Assembly: GCA_964389365.1 (NCBI GenBank) | Contig: CAYMDO010000002.1 | Coordinates: 1 to 64,000, forward strand | From: UBA993 sp964389365 | GTDB taxonomy: Bacteria; Bacillota; Dethiobacteria; DTU022 | Direction of reading: 5' to 3' | Length of the DNA: 64,000 bases | In this document: in pieces, positions 1 through 9,218 of the stretch | Numbering within the stretch: the stretch's first letter is position 1 | Layout of the letters: every line of letters starts with the position of its first letter | Notes under the pieces: generated by a model | The model's database searches: none | The model's input: the letters and a program-made list of their open reading frames with translations, nothing else | Told to the model about the DNA's origin: nothing | Translations under genes and position numbers: made by a program

Positions 1-110
1 AATATTAGCAGGGCTTAATGAGATTTGTGACTATGAGTTTACTGCAAAACTAGGGCGCTATTTAAGCGATACAGAAGATTGTCAACAACCCCGACCCCTT
101 GACACGCGTA

Positions 111-139
111 TTGACAAAAAAGGTGGCGGTTGTTACTAT
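111..139 (+). promoter_or_regulatory. Sigma-A type promoter of the glyQS T-box operon
   Basis: TTGACA at 111-116, a 17-base spacer and TACTAT at 134-139, with a TG one base upstream of the -10 (extended -10). Transcription should start near 146 and run through the T-box leader into glyQ. Confidence 0.75.
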
Positions 140-149
140 TCAAGTTAAA

Positions 150-378
150 TAAATAGGCATTCAGGCAATGAGGGAATTTTAGTAGCCGGATTTGTAGGGT
201 TGCGTAAGCGAACCGGGGATGGTGGAAGCCCGGCAGAAAGACCGGTGAATGGCGCTCCTAAGCCTGGCGACAATGAAGTGGGCCCATGCTGCAGGCAGGG
301 TCAAGTAGGGTGGAACCGCGGGGTTAGATCCCGTTCCTATGGTTTTATAACCAGGGACTGGATTTTTCTATTTTCCGG
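150..378 (+). promoter_or_regulatory. T-box riboswitch (glycine), leader of glyQS
   Basis: The conserved T-box antiterminator core AGGGTGGAACCGCG lies at 307-320. It is followed by a competing hairpin at about 330-357 and a T-rich run at 362-377, which form the intrinsic terminator. Upstream, at about 190-285, is a stem I region in which the stretch GAATGGCGCTCC places GGC (Gly) at 251-253 as the likely specifier codon, matching the glycyl-tRNA synthetase genes downstream. By the known T-box mechanism, uncharged tRNA-Gly would bind and stabilise the antiterminator. The motif and context are seen directly; the specifier is an inference from position. Confidence 0.9.
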
Positions 379-402
379 CCCGTAACTGAAGGAGGAGAAA
401 AA

Positions 403-1281
403 TTGGACCTGCAAACTATCATGATCAAACTCCAGGAGTACTGGGCCTCCAGGGGCTGTCTGATCTGGCAGCCGTATGATATCGAAAAAGGAGCCGGCAC
501 CATGAACCCGGCCACCTTTTTAAAATCACTCGGCCCGGAGCCCTGGTCAGTGGGCTATGTTGAGCCTTCCAGGCGCCCCGCCGACGGGCGTTACGGTGAA
601 AACCCGAACCGGCTTTACCAGCATCACCAGTACCAGGTGATTATCAAACCGGCCCCGGCTGATATCCAGCAGCAATACCTGGACAGCCTGGCCTATCTTG
701 GCCTTGATCCGCTGGAACACGATATCCGCTTTGTCGAAGACAACTGGGAGGCCCCAACCCTGGGCGCATGGGGCCTGGGCTGGGAAGTATGGCTCGACGG
801 GATGGAGATCACGCAGTTTACCTATTTTCAGCAGGTGGGCGGTTTTGACGTCGAACAGGTTCCGGTTGAGCTGACCTACGGCCTGGAGCGGATCGCCATG
901 TACCTGCAGGATTGCGGCAATGTATTTGACCTGATCTGGACCGGCGATATCACCTACGGCGAAGTTTTCCAACGGGTAGAGTGGGAGCAGTCAACCTACA
1001 GCTTTGATTACGCAGACCTCGATCTGCTGTTTGGCTTTTTCGGCAGTTACGAGGGCGAAGCCAAACGCCTGCTCGAACTGAACCTTGTTTACCCGGCCTA
1101 TGATTATATCCTGAAATGTTCACATACTTTTAACCTGCTCGATGCCCGGGGGGCGATCAGCGTAACTGAACGGGCCGCCTATATCGGCAGGGTCCGGAAC
1201 CTGGCCCGGCTCTGTGCGGAGTGTTACCTGAAGCAAAGAGAAGCGGCAGGGTACCCCCTGCTGGCCGGAGGTGCCCGCTGA
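403..1281 (+). CDS. glyQ: Glycine--tRNA ligase alpha subunit
   Basis: Class II aminoacyl-tRNA synthetase alpha chain of the bacterial alpha2beta2 GlyRS, carrying the catalytic core that activates glycine. The protein has 292 residues, the usual length. Family-typical segments are visible: YWASRGCLIWQPYD near the N-terminus, GTMNPATFL, and WEVWLDGMEITQFTYFQQ. The start is TTG at 403, seven bases after a strong GGAGGAG ribosome binding site. The stop overlaps the glyS start by one base (TGATG), so the two are translationally coupled. Expression is presumably set by the T-box leader directly upstream. Confidence 0.97.
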   Translation: MDLQTIMIKLQEYWASRGCLIWQPYDIEKGAGTMNPATFLKSLGPEPWSVGYVEPSRRPADGRYGENPNRLYQHHQYQVIIKPAPADIQQQYLDSLAYLGLDPLEHDIRFVEDNWEAPTLGAWGLGWEVWLDGMEITQFTYFQQVGGFDVEQVPVELTYGLERIAMYLQDCGNVFDLIWTGDITYGEVFQRVEWEQSTYSFDYADLDLLFGFFGSYEGEAKRLLELNLVYPAYDYILKCSHTFNLLDARGAISVTERAAYIGRVRNLARLCAECYLKQREAAGYPLLAGGAR

Positions 1282-3356
1282 TGGCTACGGCCAATAAATT
1301 GCTTTTCGAAATTGGCTGCGAGGAGATCCCCTCGCGTTTTATCCCCGGGGCGTTGGAACAGTTTCAAAAAGCCGCGGCCGGACTGCTGGACGATTACCGC
1401 CTGAAACATGGTGCAGTAGAGGCCCTGGGAACCCCCCGCCGCCTGGTCCTGGTGGTGGCGGAGCTGGAAGAGATGCAGCCCGATCTGGTTGAACAGATTA
1501 AGGGTCCCCCGGTGGACCGGGCTTATGACGCTCAGAAAGACCCGACCAAAGCGCTTCTCGGTTTTATCCAGGGTCACGGCGTTCCGCTGGAGGCAGTGCG
1601 CCAGGAAGAGCTTAAAGGGGCACCCTATATCATGATCGATAAGGAAACCAGCGGGCGGCCCACGCCCGAACTGCTTACCGAACTGCTGCCGAAGCTGATT
1701 CAGAGGCTCTCTTTTCCGCGGCCCATGTACTGGCGGCAGAAAGATGTGCGCTTCGCCCGCCCGATTCGCTGGTTGTTGGCCCTGTACGGGAATCACCCCG
1801 TTCATTTTAACTATGCCGGCGTGGAAGCAGGAAAGGCAACCTATGGCCACCGCTTTTTAGCGCCCGGGCCTTTCAATGTTGACAGCGCAGATCATTATTT
1901 TACGGTCCTCGCCGATAAATATGTTGTGGTAGACCCGTCCAGGCGGCGTGAGATGATCATAGAACAGCTGAACCGGAAGGCCGAAGCACAGGGCGGAAAA
2001 GCCCTGGTTGACGAAGGCCTGCTGGAGGAGGTTACATATCTCGTTGAATACCCGGTTGCTGTTGACGGCGCTTTTGACCCGGTTTACCTCGATCTGCCGC
2101 AGGAAGTGCCGATCACCTCGATGCAGCACCACCAGCGGTATTTTCCGATCGTCGAAAAAGAGAGCGGCCGCCTGATGCCCTCCTTTGTCGGGATCAGCAA
2201 CAACCGTTTTAACCCCACTATCAGCAAGGGTTATACCAAGGTGCTTTCAGCCCGCCTTGCCGATGGAAGGTTCTTCTTTGATGAAGACCGCAAGATGCCG
2301 CTCGAAAGTTATGTTGAAAAGCTGGAGAGCGTGGTTTTCCTGGAATCACTCGGCACCCTTGATCAAAAAAGGCAGCGCCTGCTTGAACTGACCGGCAAAC
2401 TGGGAATAGCGCTTAGGCTTCCGGCAGGGCAGATCGAAACAGCCAAAAGGGTTGCCCATCTCTGCAAGGCCGACCTGGTTACCGGCCTGGTAAAGGAGTT
2501 TCCCGAACTGCAGGGGGTTATGGGCCGCGAGTACGCCCTGCTCAGCGGTGAAACAGGGGTGGTGGCAGCAGGCATTTACGATCATTACCTGCCGCGTTTT
2601 AACGGCGACCAGCTGCCCGAATCGATTGAAGGAGGGCTGGTGTCGCTGGCCGACCGGATTGATACCCTGGCCGGCTGTTTCGCGATCGGCATTCAACCGA
2701 CCGGTTCGCAGGATCCCTATGCTCTGCGCCGCCAGGCCCAGGGGGCAATCGCGATTTTGAACAGCTTCGGGCTGCAGCTGACTGTAGATGAATATATCGG
2801 GATTGGCCTTGAAGCAATCGGTGATACATTGAAGCTTGACGATGCGCGTAAAGCGGAACTGCAAACCCAGCTCGCTGATTTCCTGGTGCAGCGCATCCGT
2901 TTCGCTTTGCAGGAAAAGGATATGGAGTACGACTTGATTGAAGCAGTGTTAGGTGTGCCTTTTAAATCCGTATCAGAAATTATTATCAAGGCTGTTGTGC
3001 TGAAAGATTATCTCAATGGGCCGTTGCTTGATGAGGTGACAGTCGCCTATAACCGTGTGGCCACCCTGGCCGGTAAAGCTGACGGAGGCAAGGTTGATAA
3101 GGCTCTATTTGAGGAAGTCGCCGAAAAAGAACTGCTGATGACCCTGCAGGCGGTGGAGAGCGCGCTTAAAGGCCACGATGATCCCGCTTTTATACTGGAG
3201 AAGCTGCAAATTCTCAAACAGCCGGTTGACAACTTTTTTGACAATGTAATGGTAATGGCTGAAGATGAAATACTGCGCAAAAACAGACTGAACCTGCTGG
3301 CTGCCCTGAAGGCAACCTTCAACCGTTTGGCAGATTTTTCAAAGCTGCAGGCTTAA
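1281..3356 (+). CDS. glyS: Glycine--tRNA ligase beta subunit
   Basis: Beta chain of the heterotetrameric GlyRS, which supplies tRNA recognition. The frame is open from 1221, but the ATG at 1281 overlapping the glyQ stop gives the family N-terminus (MATANKLLFEIGCEEIPSRF) and 691 residues, the expected size. HD-like segments and a C-terminal DALR-type anticodon-binding region (about residues 560-690, containing YNRVATLAGK) follow the expected order. The gene is intact and is followed by a terminator hairpin at 3404-3439. Confidence 0.97.
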   Translation: MATANKLLFEIGCEEIPSRFIPGALEQFQKAAAGLLDDYRLKHGAVEALGTPRRLVLVVAELEEMQPDLVEQIKGPPVDRAYDAQKDPTKALLGFIQGHGVPLEAVRQEELKGAPYIMIDKETSGRPTPELLTELLPKLIQRLSFPRPMYWRQKDVRFARPIRWLLALYGNHPVHFNYAGVEAGKATYGHRFLAPGPFNVDSADHYFTVLADKYVVVDPSRRREMIIEQLNRKAEAQGGKALVDEGLLEEVTYLVEYPVAVDGAFDPVYLDLPQEVPITSMQHHQRYFPIVEKESGRLMPSFVGISNNRFNPTISKGYTKVLSARLADGRFFFDEDRKMPLESYVEKLESVVFLESLGTLDQKRQRLLELTGKLGIALRLPAGQIETAKRVAHLCKADLVTGLVKEFPELQGVMGREYALLSGETGVVAAGIYDHYLPRFNGDQLPESIEGGLVSLADRIDTLAGCFAIGIQPTGSQDPYALRRQAQGAIAILNSFGLQLTVDEYIGIGLEAIGDTLKLDDARKAELQTQLADFLVQRIRFALQEKDMEYDLIEAVLGVPFKSVSEIIIKAVVLKDYLNGPLLDEVTVAYNRVATLAGKADGGKVDKALFEEVAEKELLMTLQAVESALKGHDDPAFILEKLQILKQPVDNFFDNVMVMAEDEILRKNRLNLLAALKATFNRLADFSKLQA

Positions 3357-3403
3357 GCGATTATCAGGCAATTATGCATCCGGACAGCCAAAAAAGTGAT
3401 CGC

Positions 3404-3439
3404 AAAAGGCGGCCCTATTAGACGGCAGGGCTGCCTTTT
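3404..3439. terminator. Bidirectional intrinsic terminator
   Basis: A 13-base stem (3404-3416 pairing with 3427-3439, one G-U wobble) begins with AAAA and ends with TTTT, so it can serve both glyS from the left and the minus-strand glycosyltransferase from the right. Confidence 0.75.
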
Positions 3440-3574
3440 GGTAATCTATCCGCCGGGTTTTCTCAGTTTCTGTTATATGGCATCCCGATACACCGGTTCC
3501 GGCAACCGCATGCGTATGGATATGGGTGTGGGTATGGGAATGAGGTAAAACCGGCACGCTGGAAGCAGGTTTCT

Positions 3575-4813
3575 TTAACCTCTCCGGAAATCTTCTATGG
3601 TCTGCCGGTAAACCTCCAGGGTGTTTTTTGCGGCTACGGGCCATGAAAAATTTTCCACAGCCCTTTTACGGCCGATTTTACCCATTTCCCCGCGCAGCTG
3701 CCCGTTTGCCAGAAGTTTTGTGATGGCTTCGCTGAGGGCAAGGGGATCTTTTGGCGGCACCATGATGCCGCAATCGGTAGATACAACTTCTTTGAGGGCC
3801 CCCGCTGTAGTGGTCACTACAGCGGTTTCACATGACATGGCCTCGACAGCGGGAAGGCCGAAACCTTCGAATAGCGAAGACATCACCAGCAATGTTTTCC
3901 TGCTGTAAATGCTGACCAGATCTTCGTAGCTTAATTTCCCGGTAAATGTTACCCTGTGGCCCAGGCCCAGCTTATTGATTATTTCTGCAGCGCTAAATTT
4001 TACCGGCGGGCCGTCGTCGACTATAGTCAGGGTCACCTCTTCGGGCAACAGCTTCATCGCTTCAAGAAGGTAGGCCAGCCCCTTTTTGCTGTCTTCACCA
4101 TTCCCCACAAAAAGAAGAGCGTTTTCCTCCCTTGTTTCGCCTGTGTTCCTAAAAAGCTCAACGTCCATTCCGTTATATACCACGGATACCTTCTCTTTAT
4201 TGATCTTAAAAGCATTGTATAGTTCGTCAACTCCTTCCCTGAAGGAGGTTATCACCCGGTCAATCCTTTTAATAACAAAAGACTGCATAACCAGGGGATA
4301 AAAAAGGATTGTTGTTATCTTTTCCCAGAGCCCGAAATCTTTCATCAAATCGGCCTCCCGGTCTTTTGTCAGTGGATGGTGAACGGTTGTCACAATAGGT
4401 ATGCCGTAACTTTTGAGCAGTAATGTGCCCCAGCCGAGGGTTTGGATGTCATGGATAAGGTCGTAGCTTTTTGCCCGGAGGATATTATTTATGGCAAAAA
4501 AAGCTTTAAAGCTGAAAGTAGCCGGCTCGAAAAAAATACAAAGCCTGGTCATCATGTAATCGACAAAATTCCAGGGGGAAAAGATCCTACGAAGTTTTTC
4601 GGCAGGGATATCCCGGGTTTTTACAGCCCATAGATTGAGGTTTTCTATTTTATAAACCCTGGCCCACTCATCCAGTGAGTCAGGGTAAGGCGGCCCCACC
4701 ATTACATCAACCTCGACCCCGAGACGCGCAAGCTCCCGCGAGAGGTTGTAAATATAGATACCCTGCCCCCCGCAGTAGGGATTACCCCTGTAACCAAGAA
4801 TTAGCACTTTCAT
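3575..4813 (-). CDS. GT4-family (GT-B fold) glycosyltransferase
   Basis: Predicted cytoplasmic nucleotide-sugar-dependent retaining glycosyltransferase, 412 residues. The N-terminal acceptor domain opens with a glycine-rich loop (GYRGNPYCGGQGIYIYNLS). The C-terminal half carries the nucleotide-sugar site, including FVGNGEDSKKGL and the E-x7-E type motif EGFGLPAVEAM. No membrane segments are evident. Its ATG shares one base with the stop of the upstream membrane protein (4813-5304), so the two form a small operon. The substrate cannot be told; a cell-surface glycan or glycolipid is plausible. Confidence 0.85.
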   Translation of the reverse strand: MKVLILGYRGNPYCGGQGIYIYNLSRELARLGVEVDVMVGPPYPDSLDEWARVYKIENLNLWAVKTRDIPAEKLRRIFSPWNFVDYMMTRLCIFFEPATFSFKAFFAINNILRAKSYDLIHDIQTLGWGTLLLKSYGIPIVTTVHHPLTKDREADLMKDFGLWEKITTILFYPLVMQSFVIKRIDRVITSFREGVDELYNAFKINKEKVSVVYNGMDVELFRNTGETREENALLFVGNGEDSKKGLAYLLEAMKLLPEEVTLTIVDDGPPVKFSAAEIINKLGLGHRVTFTGKLSYEDLVSIYSRKTLLVMSSLFEGFGLPAVEAMSCETAVVTTTAGALKEVVSTDCGIMVPPKDPLALSEAITKLLANGQLRGEMGKIGRKRAVENFSWPVAAKNTLEVYRQTIEDFRRG

Positions 4814-5304
4814 CAGACAGGGTCTTCCTTTATTGGTTTAGGAGGGCGCGCGGTGCTTGTGGTTATAATTGTCAGCCCGACCCAGAAGACGAACCCGAGC
4901 ACTACAGCGGAAATTGCCAGGGCAGGCAGGGCCAGGGCCCAGAAGCTTCGAATATATACGCCGTATACAAGCGCTGCCGAAATAAGCGCCGTCGAGAGGC
5001 AGAGTAAAAAAGCTTTTACCCTGTGGTAATCTTTTTTTCCAGCTTTTCCATTCATGGGGTTAACCACCTTTAAGGCCAGTATTGTCCACCCTATCCAAAA
5101 CCCTGCTCCGGTAAAAGAAAGCGCCGCCAAGAAGATGGGTATTGCTGTTGAGTAATAAGTTACTCCTGAGAGTTGGTCCAGTGAGACATTTGAAAAACGG
5201 GGAAAATCCTTGAGGCCGAGACAAAAAACCGAATGAATAAAGGTAGAGAATAGGATCGCCGTGGCTGCAACGGCAAATAATGCCCATATCTTAGTTTTAT
5301 GCAT
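4813..5304 (-). CDS. Four-helix membrane protein of unknown function
   Basis: 163 residues with four evident hydrophobic segments (about residues 7-32, 53-80, 95-115 and 120-147) and a short charged tail ending near PPKPIKEDP. I recognise no family. It is translationally coupled to the GT4 glycosyltransferase downstream (TGATG overlap), so it may be a membrane partner or anchor for that enzyme; this is inference from context only. Confidence 0.6.
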   Translation of the reverse strand: MHKTKIWALFAVAATAILFSTFIHSVFCLGLKDFPRFSNVSLDQLSGVTYYSTAIPIFLAALSFTGAGFWIGWTILALKVVNPMNGKAGKKDYHRVKAFLLCLSTALISAALVYGVYIRSFWALALPALAISAVVLGFVFWVGLTIITTSTARPPKPIKEDPV

Positions 5305-5642
5305 AATTCTGCACCATCTGGGAATATATTATATTTGGCCAAACAAGTTAAACGGGTTAAGATGCGCGCCAGGGTGCAAAAAATTTTTATAACCCGGTTG
5401 GTAACAGAAAGCTGAAGCCCCGGCAGGGTTAAGTCCCGGCATGGAGAAAGTATAGCAACTTGCTGGGAGGGATGTCAATCCTGCCGGTTTCAAGCGGCAC
5501 GATGCCGCCCGCCGGTTGCTTTGAGTGCTTAAAAGCATAACAAGGTTGCAGGAAGATCCAAACCGGACAGAGTATATATAAATGTCCGTATCTCCGGCAG
5601 TCTTTTTTAGTTGCCGCAAATCTTCAGTAAGGGAGCAGCGTA
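5305..5642. other. Intergenic region without a recognised gene
   Basis: About 340 bases between divergent transcription units (membrane protein/GT on minus, ppsR-like regulator on plus). Open frames here are short and lack ribosome binding sites. An AT-rich stretch near 5572-5583 could hold the promoter of the downstream operon, but no well-spaced -35 box was found. Confidence 0.4.
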
Positions 5643-6461
5643 TTGACCGATAAACATAATAAGCCGGTAGTTTTCATTGTATCCGATTCAATCGGCGATA
5701 CTGCCGAGTTTGTGGTTAAGGCGGTGGCCAGCCAATTTAATTCCGGGAACGTTGAGACGCGGCGGGTGCCATTCGTAGAGAACAGGGAGCAGATCCGGGA
5801 GCTTTTTGAAGAGGCCTCCTCCTGCAACGCCATTATTGCCTATACCCTTGTGGTGCCCAAGCTGCGCCAGGCCATGGAAGAAGAAGCGCTTAACCACCAT
5901 GTTTGCACAGCCGATATCCTTGGTTCGCTTTTGGGCGCATTCAGCCGGGTTACCTGCAGTGAGCCGCGCCTCGAGCCCGGCCGGATGCGGGTGATGGATG
6001 AAAAATATTTTCGCCGGGTTGCCGCAGTTGAATTTGCCGTGAAGCATGACGACGGCAAGGAGCCGCGCGGTTTCAGCAAGGCCGATGTGGTGCTGGTCGG
6101 GATCTCCCGCACCTCAAAAACACCGCTCAGCATGTACCTGGCCCACCAGGGGATAATGGCCGCCAACCTGCCGCTGGTCCCCGAAGTGGAAGCTCCGGAA
6201 GAGCTTTTCTTTTTGCCACCGGAAAAAGTGATCGGCCTGATCATAGACCCCCGGCAGCTGCGCCAAATCAGGCAGGAAAGGATCAAAGCGCTTGGCCTGA
6301 CCGATGACGACAATTACGTTTCAGTTGAAAGGATCGAAGCCGAGCTGGAGTACGCCCGCCGGATCATGAAAAAGATTGGCTGCACTATCTTTGATGTTTC
6401 CAATAAAGCGGTGGAAGAGGTAGCTAACCGCATTATCCAGTTAATAAAGCGGGGAAAATAA
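5643..6461 (+). CDS. yqfL: Pyruvate, phosphate dikinase regulatory protein (DUF299, PDRP/PpsR family)
   Basis: Bifunctional serine/threonine kinase and phosphorylase that inactivates PPDK by ADP-dependent threonine phosphorylation and reactivates it by Pi-dependent dephosphorylation (known for the family). The 272-residue protein begins with the family opening VVFIVSDSIGDTAEFV and has the P-loop-like GISRTSKTPLSMYLA near residue 150. The start is TTG at 5643 behind AAGGGAG. The gene ends two bases before ppdK, its expected target, which strongly supports the call. Confidence 0.95.
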   Translation: MTDKHNKPVVFIVSDSIGDTAEFVVKAVASQFNSGNVETRRVPFVENREQIRELFEEASSCNAIIAYTLVVPKLRQAMEEEALNHHVCTADILGSLLGAFSRVTCSEPRLEPGRMRVMDEKYFRRVAAVEFAVKHDDGKEPRGFSKADVVLVGISRTSKTPLSMYLAHQGIMAANLPLVPEVEAPEELFFLPPEKVIGLIIDPRQLRQIRQERIKALGLTDDDNYVSVERIEAELEYARRIMKKIGCTIFDVSNKAVEEVANRIIQLIKRGK

Positions 6462-6463
6462 AT

Positions 6464-9112
6464 ATGAAGCCAAAAAGATATGTTTACCCCTTTACCGAGG
6501 GAAACAAAACAATGAAAAGCCTTCTCGGCGGCAAAGGGGCCAACCTGGCCGAGATGGCCCGGATCGGCCTTCCGGTGCCACCCGGATTCATCGTCACCAC
6601 CGAGGCTTGCAGGGTATACCTGGATCAGAAAGCAGGGCTCCTGCCCGAACTGAAGAGCGAGATCCTAGTTAACCTGAATGGTTTGGAAAGGCTGACCGGT
6701 CGCACTTTCGGGAGCGGCTCCCCGCTTTTGCTTTCGGTTCGTTCCGGAGCGGTAGTCTCGATGCCCGGGATGATGGATACGGTATTAAACCTGGGACTTA
6801 ATCCTGAAACAGTAGAAGCACTGGCCGCTGAAACGGGTAACCGCCGTTTTGCCCTCGATTGTTTTCGCCGTTTTATTCAGATGTTTTCAGATGTAGTGTT
6901 AAAGGTGGGTCACCAGCACTATGAAAATGTGCTTGCCGCAGCAAGGCAGCAGAAAAAAGTTAAAACCGACGCCGAGCTTGAAGAGGCTGACCTGGAGAAG
7001 GTAGCCGGGGAATTTCTTGATATCGTGCACAAAGAAACGGGCCGCGAATTCCCCGCTGATCCGCTGGAACAGCTTTTTCTTGCGGTTGAAGCGGTGTTTG
7101 CGTCCTGGAACACGGAGAGGGCCAAGGTGTACCGCCGGGCGCACCGGATTTCCGAAAGCCTGGGAACCGCGGTAAACGTCCAGGCCATGGTTTTTGGCAA
7201 CCTTGGCCAGGACAGCGGCACCGGTGTGGCTTTCACCCGTAACCCCTCGACCGGTGAGCCGGTGCTATACGGGGAATACCTGCTGAATGCGCAGGGGGAA
7301 GACGTGGTAGCCGGCATCCGCACCCCACGGCCGTTGGACGAACTTAAATATGATATGCCGGCCATTTACGAACAGTTTCTGCATATCTGCCGGGTCCTGG
7401 AGAACCAATACAGGGAGATGCAGGATATTGAGTTTACCATAGAAAAAGGCAAGCTCTACATGCTGCAGACCCGCACCGGCAAACGCACGGCTCATGCTGC
7501 AGTGCGCATTGCCGTTGACCTGGAGCGCGAGGGCCTGATTACCCGTGACGAAGCGCTGTTAAAAGTCGACCCGGGCCAGCTCGAGCAGCTTTTACACCGA
7601 CAGGTTGATCCAAGCACGAAGCTTGAAGCAATCACCTGCGGCCTTCCTGCCTCGCCCGGAGCGGCCTCCGGCCAGGTTGTTTTTGATGCCGATCGGGCCC
7701 AGGATCTGGCGAAGGCCGGTAAAAAAGTACTGCTGGTGCGCCCGGAAACCACTCCCGACGATATCCACGGCATCATTGCCGCCCAGGGAATCCTGACCAG
7801 CAGGGGCGGGATGACGAGCCACGCGGCGGTTGTTGCCCGCGGCATGGGAAAACCCTGCGTTTGCGGCTGTGAAGAGCTGCAGATAGATTTGACCGGGAAA
7901 ACATTTTCTGTCAGGGGAAGGGTGTTTGCCGAGGGAGAGACCATTTCGATTGATGGTTCGACCGGCCAGGTTCTGCTGGGGGAGGTGCCGTTAATTGACC
8001 CCGAATTTTCGCCCGAGTATTTTGAACTGTTGGGTTGGGCAGATCAGGTGCGGCGGCTGCAGGTGCGAGCCAACGCCGATAACCCTGAAGACGCACGCCG
8101 GGCAATTGAAATGGGGGCCCAGGGGGTTGGCCTCTGCCGGACCGAGCATATGTTTATGGCTGCCGACAGGGTGCCTGTGGTACAGGAGATGATCCTCGCC
8201 CCTGACCTGAAGGAACGCGAAACTGCCCTGGCAAGGCTGCTGCCGATGCAGCAGGCCGATTTTAAAGGCATATTCAGTGAGATGGCCGGTTATCCGGTGA
8301 CGATCCGGCTGCTTGATCCGCCGCTGCATGAGTTTTTGCCCGACCGCGACGAGCTGCTGATCGAGGTTTACCGCCTGCGCTTTGAAGGCGATCCGGATGG
8401 CAGACTGCGGGGAAGAGAAGCCCTTCTGCATAAAATAAATGCTCTATCCGAATTTAACCCGATGCTCGGTCATCGCGGCTGCCGTCTCGGCCTGGTTTAT
8501 CCCGAGATTTACCGCATGCAGGTCAGGGCTATATTCCAGGCCCTTTTCGATTTAATCGCCGAAGGGCTGGAGGCTGGCAAGCTGCTGCCGGAGATCATGA
8601 TTCCCCTGGTCGGGCACCGGACCGAGATTGAAATGATGAAAAAACTAGTTGATGACACAGCTTCAGCGGTTTTTGAGGAGCGGGGCGGCAGGATCGGTTA
8701 CCTGGTCGGCACGATGATCGAACTGCCGCGGGCCTGCCTAGTCGCCGGCCAACTGGCGGAAGTAGCCGCTTTCTTCTCTTTTGGCACCAATGACCTGACC
8801 CAGACCACCCTCGGCTACAGCCGCGACGACTCTGAAGGAAAGTTCCTGCCCTTTTACCTGCAGAACAAGGTCCTGGAGGTTAATCCTTTTGCCGAGTTTG
8901 ATCGGGAAGGTGTGGGGCGCCTTGTCAGGCTGGCAGTTGAAGAAGGCCGCGGGGTAAGAAACAACCTCAAAGTGGGGATTTGCGGGGAACACGGCGGCGA
9001 TCCGGCATCGATCGGGTTTTTTAACCAAATCGGGCTCGACTATGTCAGCTGCTCTCCGTACCGCCTGCCCATCGCCCGCCTGGCGGCGGCACGCGCTGTG
9101 CTCGGAGGATAG
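6464..9112 (+). CDS. ppdK: Pyruvate, phosphate dikinase
   Basis: Interconverts pyruvate + ATP + Pi and PEP + AMP + PPi in the cytoplasm, a glycolytic or gluconeogenic step common in anaerobes. 882 residues, full length. It has an N-terminal ATP-grasp domain (GGKGANLAEM near residue 23), a central swivelling domain with catalytic His453 in GGMTSHAAVVARGMGKPCV (Thr451 being the usual site for the regulator), and a C-terminal TIM barrel PEP/pyruvate domain (LCRTEHMF, GICGEHGGDP). It sits two bases after its regulatory protein. The stop is TAG. Confidence 0.97.
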   Translation: MKPKRYVYPFTEGNKTMKSLLGGKGANLAEMARIGLPVPPGFIVTTEACRVYLDQKAGLLPELKSEILVNLNGLERLTGRTFGSGSPLLLSVRSGAVVSMPGMMDTVLNLGLNPETVEALAAETGNRRFALDCFRRFIQMFSDVVLKVGHQHYENVLAAARQQKKVKTDAELEEADLEKVAGEFLDIVHKETGREFPADPLEQLFLAVEAVFASWNTERAKVYRRAHRISESLGTAVNVQAMVFGNLGQDSGTGVAFTRNPSTGEPVLYGEYLLNAQGEDVVAGIRTPRPLDELKYDMPAIYEQFLHICRVLENQYREMQDIEFTIEKGKLYMLQTRTGKRTAHAAVRIAVDLEREGLITRDEALLKVDPGQLEQLLHRQVDPSTKLEAITCGLPASPGAASGQVVFDADRAQDLAKAGKKVLLVRPETTPDDIHGIIAAQGILTSRGGMTSHAAVVARGMGKPCVCGCEELQIDLTGKTFSVRGRVFAEGETISIDGSTGQVLLGEVPLIDPEFSPEYFELLGWADQVRRLQVRANADNPEDARRAIEMGAQGVGLCRTEHMFMAADRVPVVQEMILAPDLKERETALARLLPMQQADFKGIFSEMAGYPVTIRLLDPPLHEFLPDRDELLIEVYRLRFEGDPDGRLRGREALLHKINALSEFNPMLGHRGCRLGLVYPEIYRMQVRAIFQALFDLIAEGLEAGKLLPEIMIPLVGHRTEIEMMKKLVDDTASAVFEERGGRIGYLVGTMIELPRACLVAGQLAEVAAFFSFGTNDLTQTTLGYSRDDSEGKFLPFYLQNKVLEVNPFAEFDREGVGRLVRLAVEEGRGVRNNLKVGICGEHGGDPASIGFFNQIGLDYVSCSPYRLPIARLAAARAVLGG

Positions 9113-9218
9113 AATATTATAAATATTTAATCTTAAAATAGTCAGATCATATAAACAGGAGAACGCTTTTTTTTGGCGAATAACAGATAAGCTAAAATTG
9201 TCGCAAGGAGTGATCTAG

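Noticed and set aside
2..148. Open frame at the window's left edge, possible C-terminus of a preceding gene
   Set aside because: It overlaps the strong glyQS promoter, matches no family I know, and 48 open codons can occur by chance.
200..385. 61-codon frame inside the glyQ leader
   Set aside because: It lies wholly within the T-box RNA, whose conserved bases explain the sequence.
3372..3644. Minus-strand frame encoding a His/Thr alternating stretch (HSHTHTHIHTH), suggestive of metal binding
   Set aside because: It begins inside the glycosyltransferase gene in another frame, has no ribosome binding site, and the stretch derives from a short GGGTATGGGTGTG-type simple repeat.
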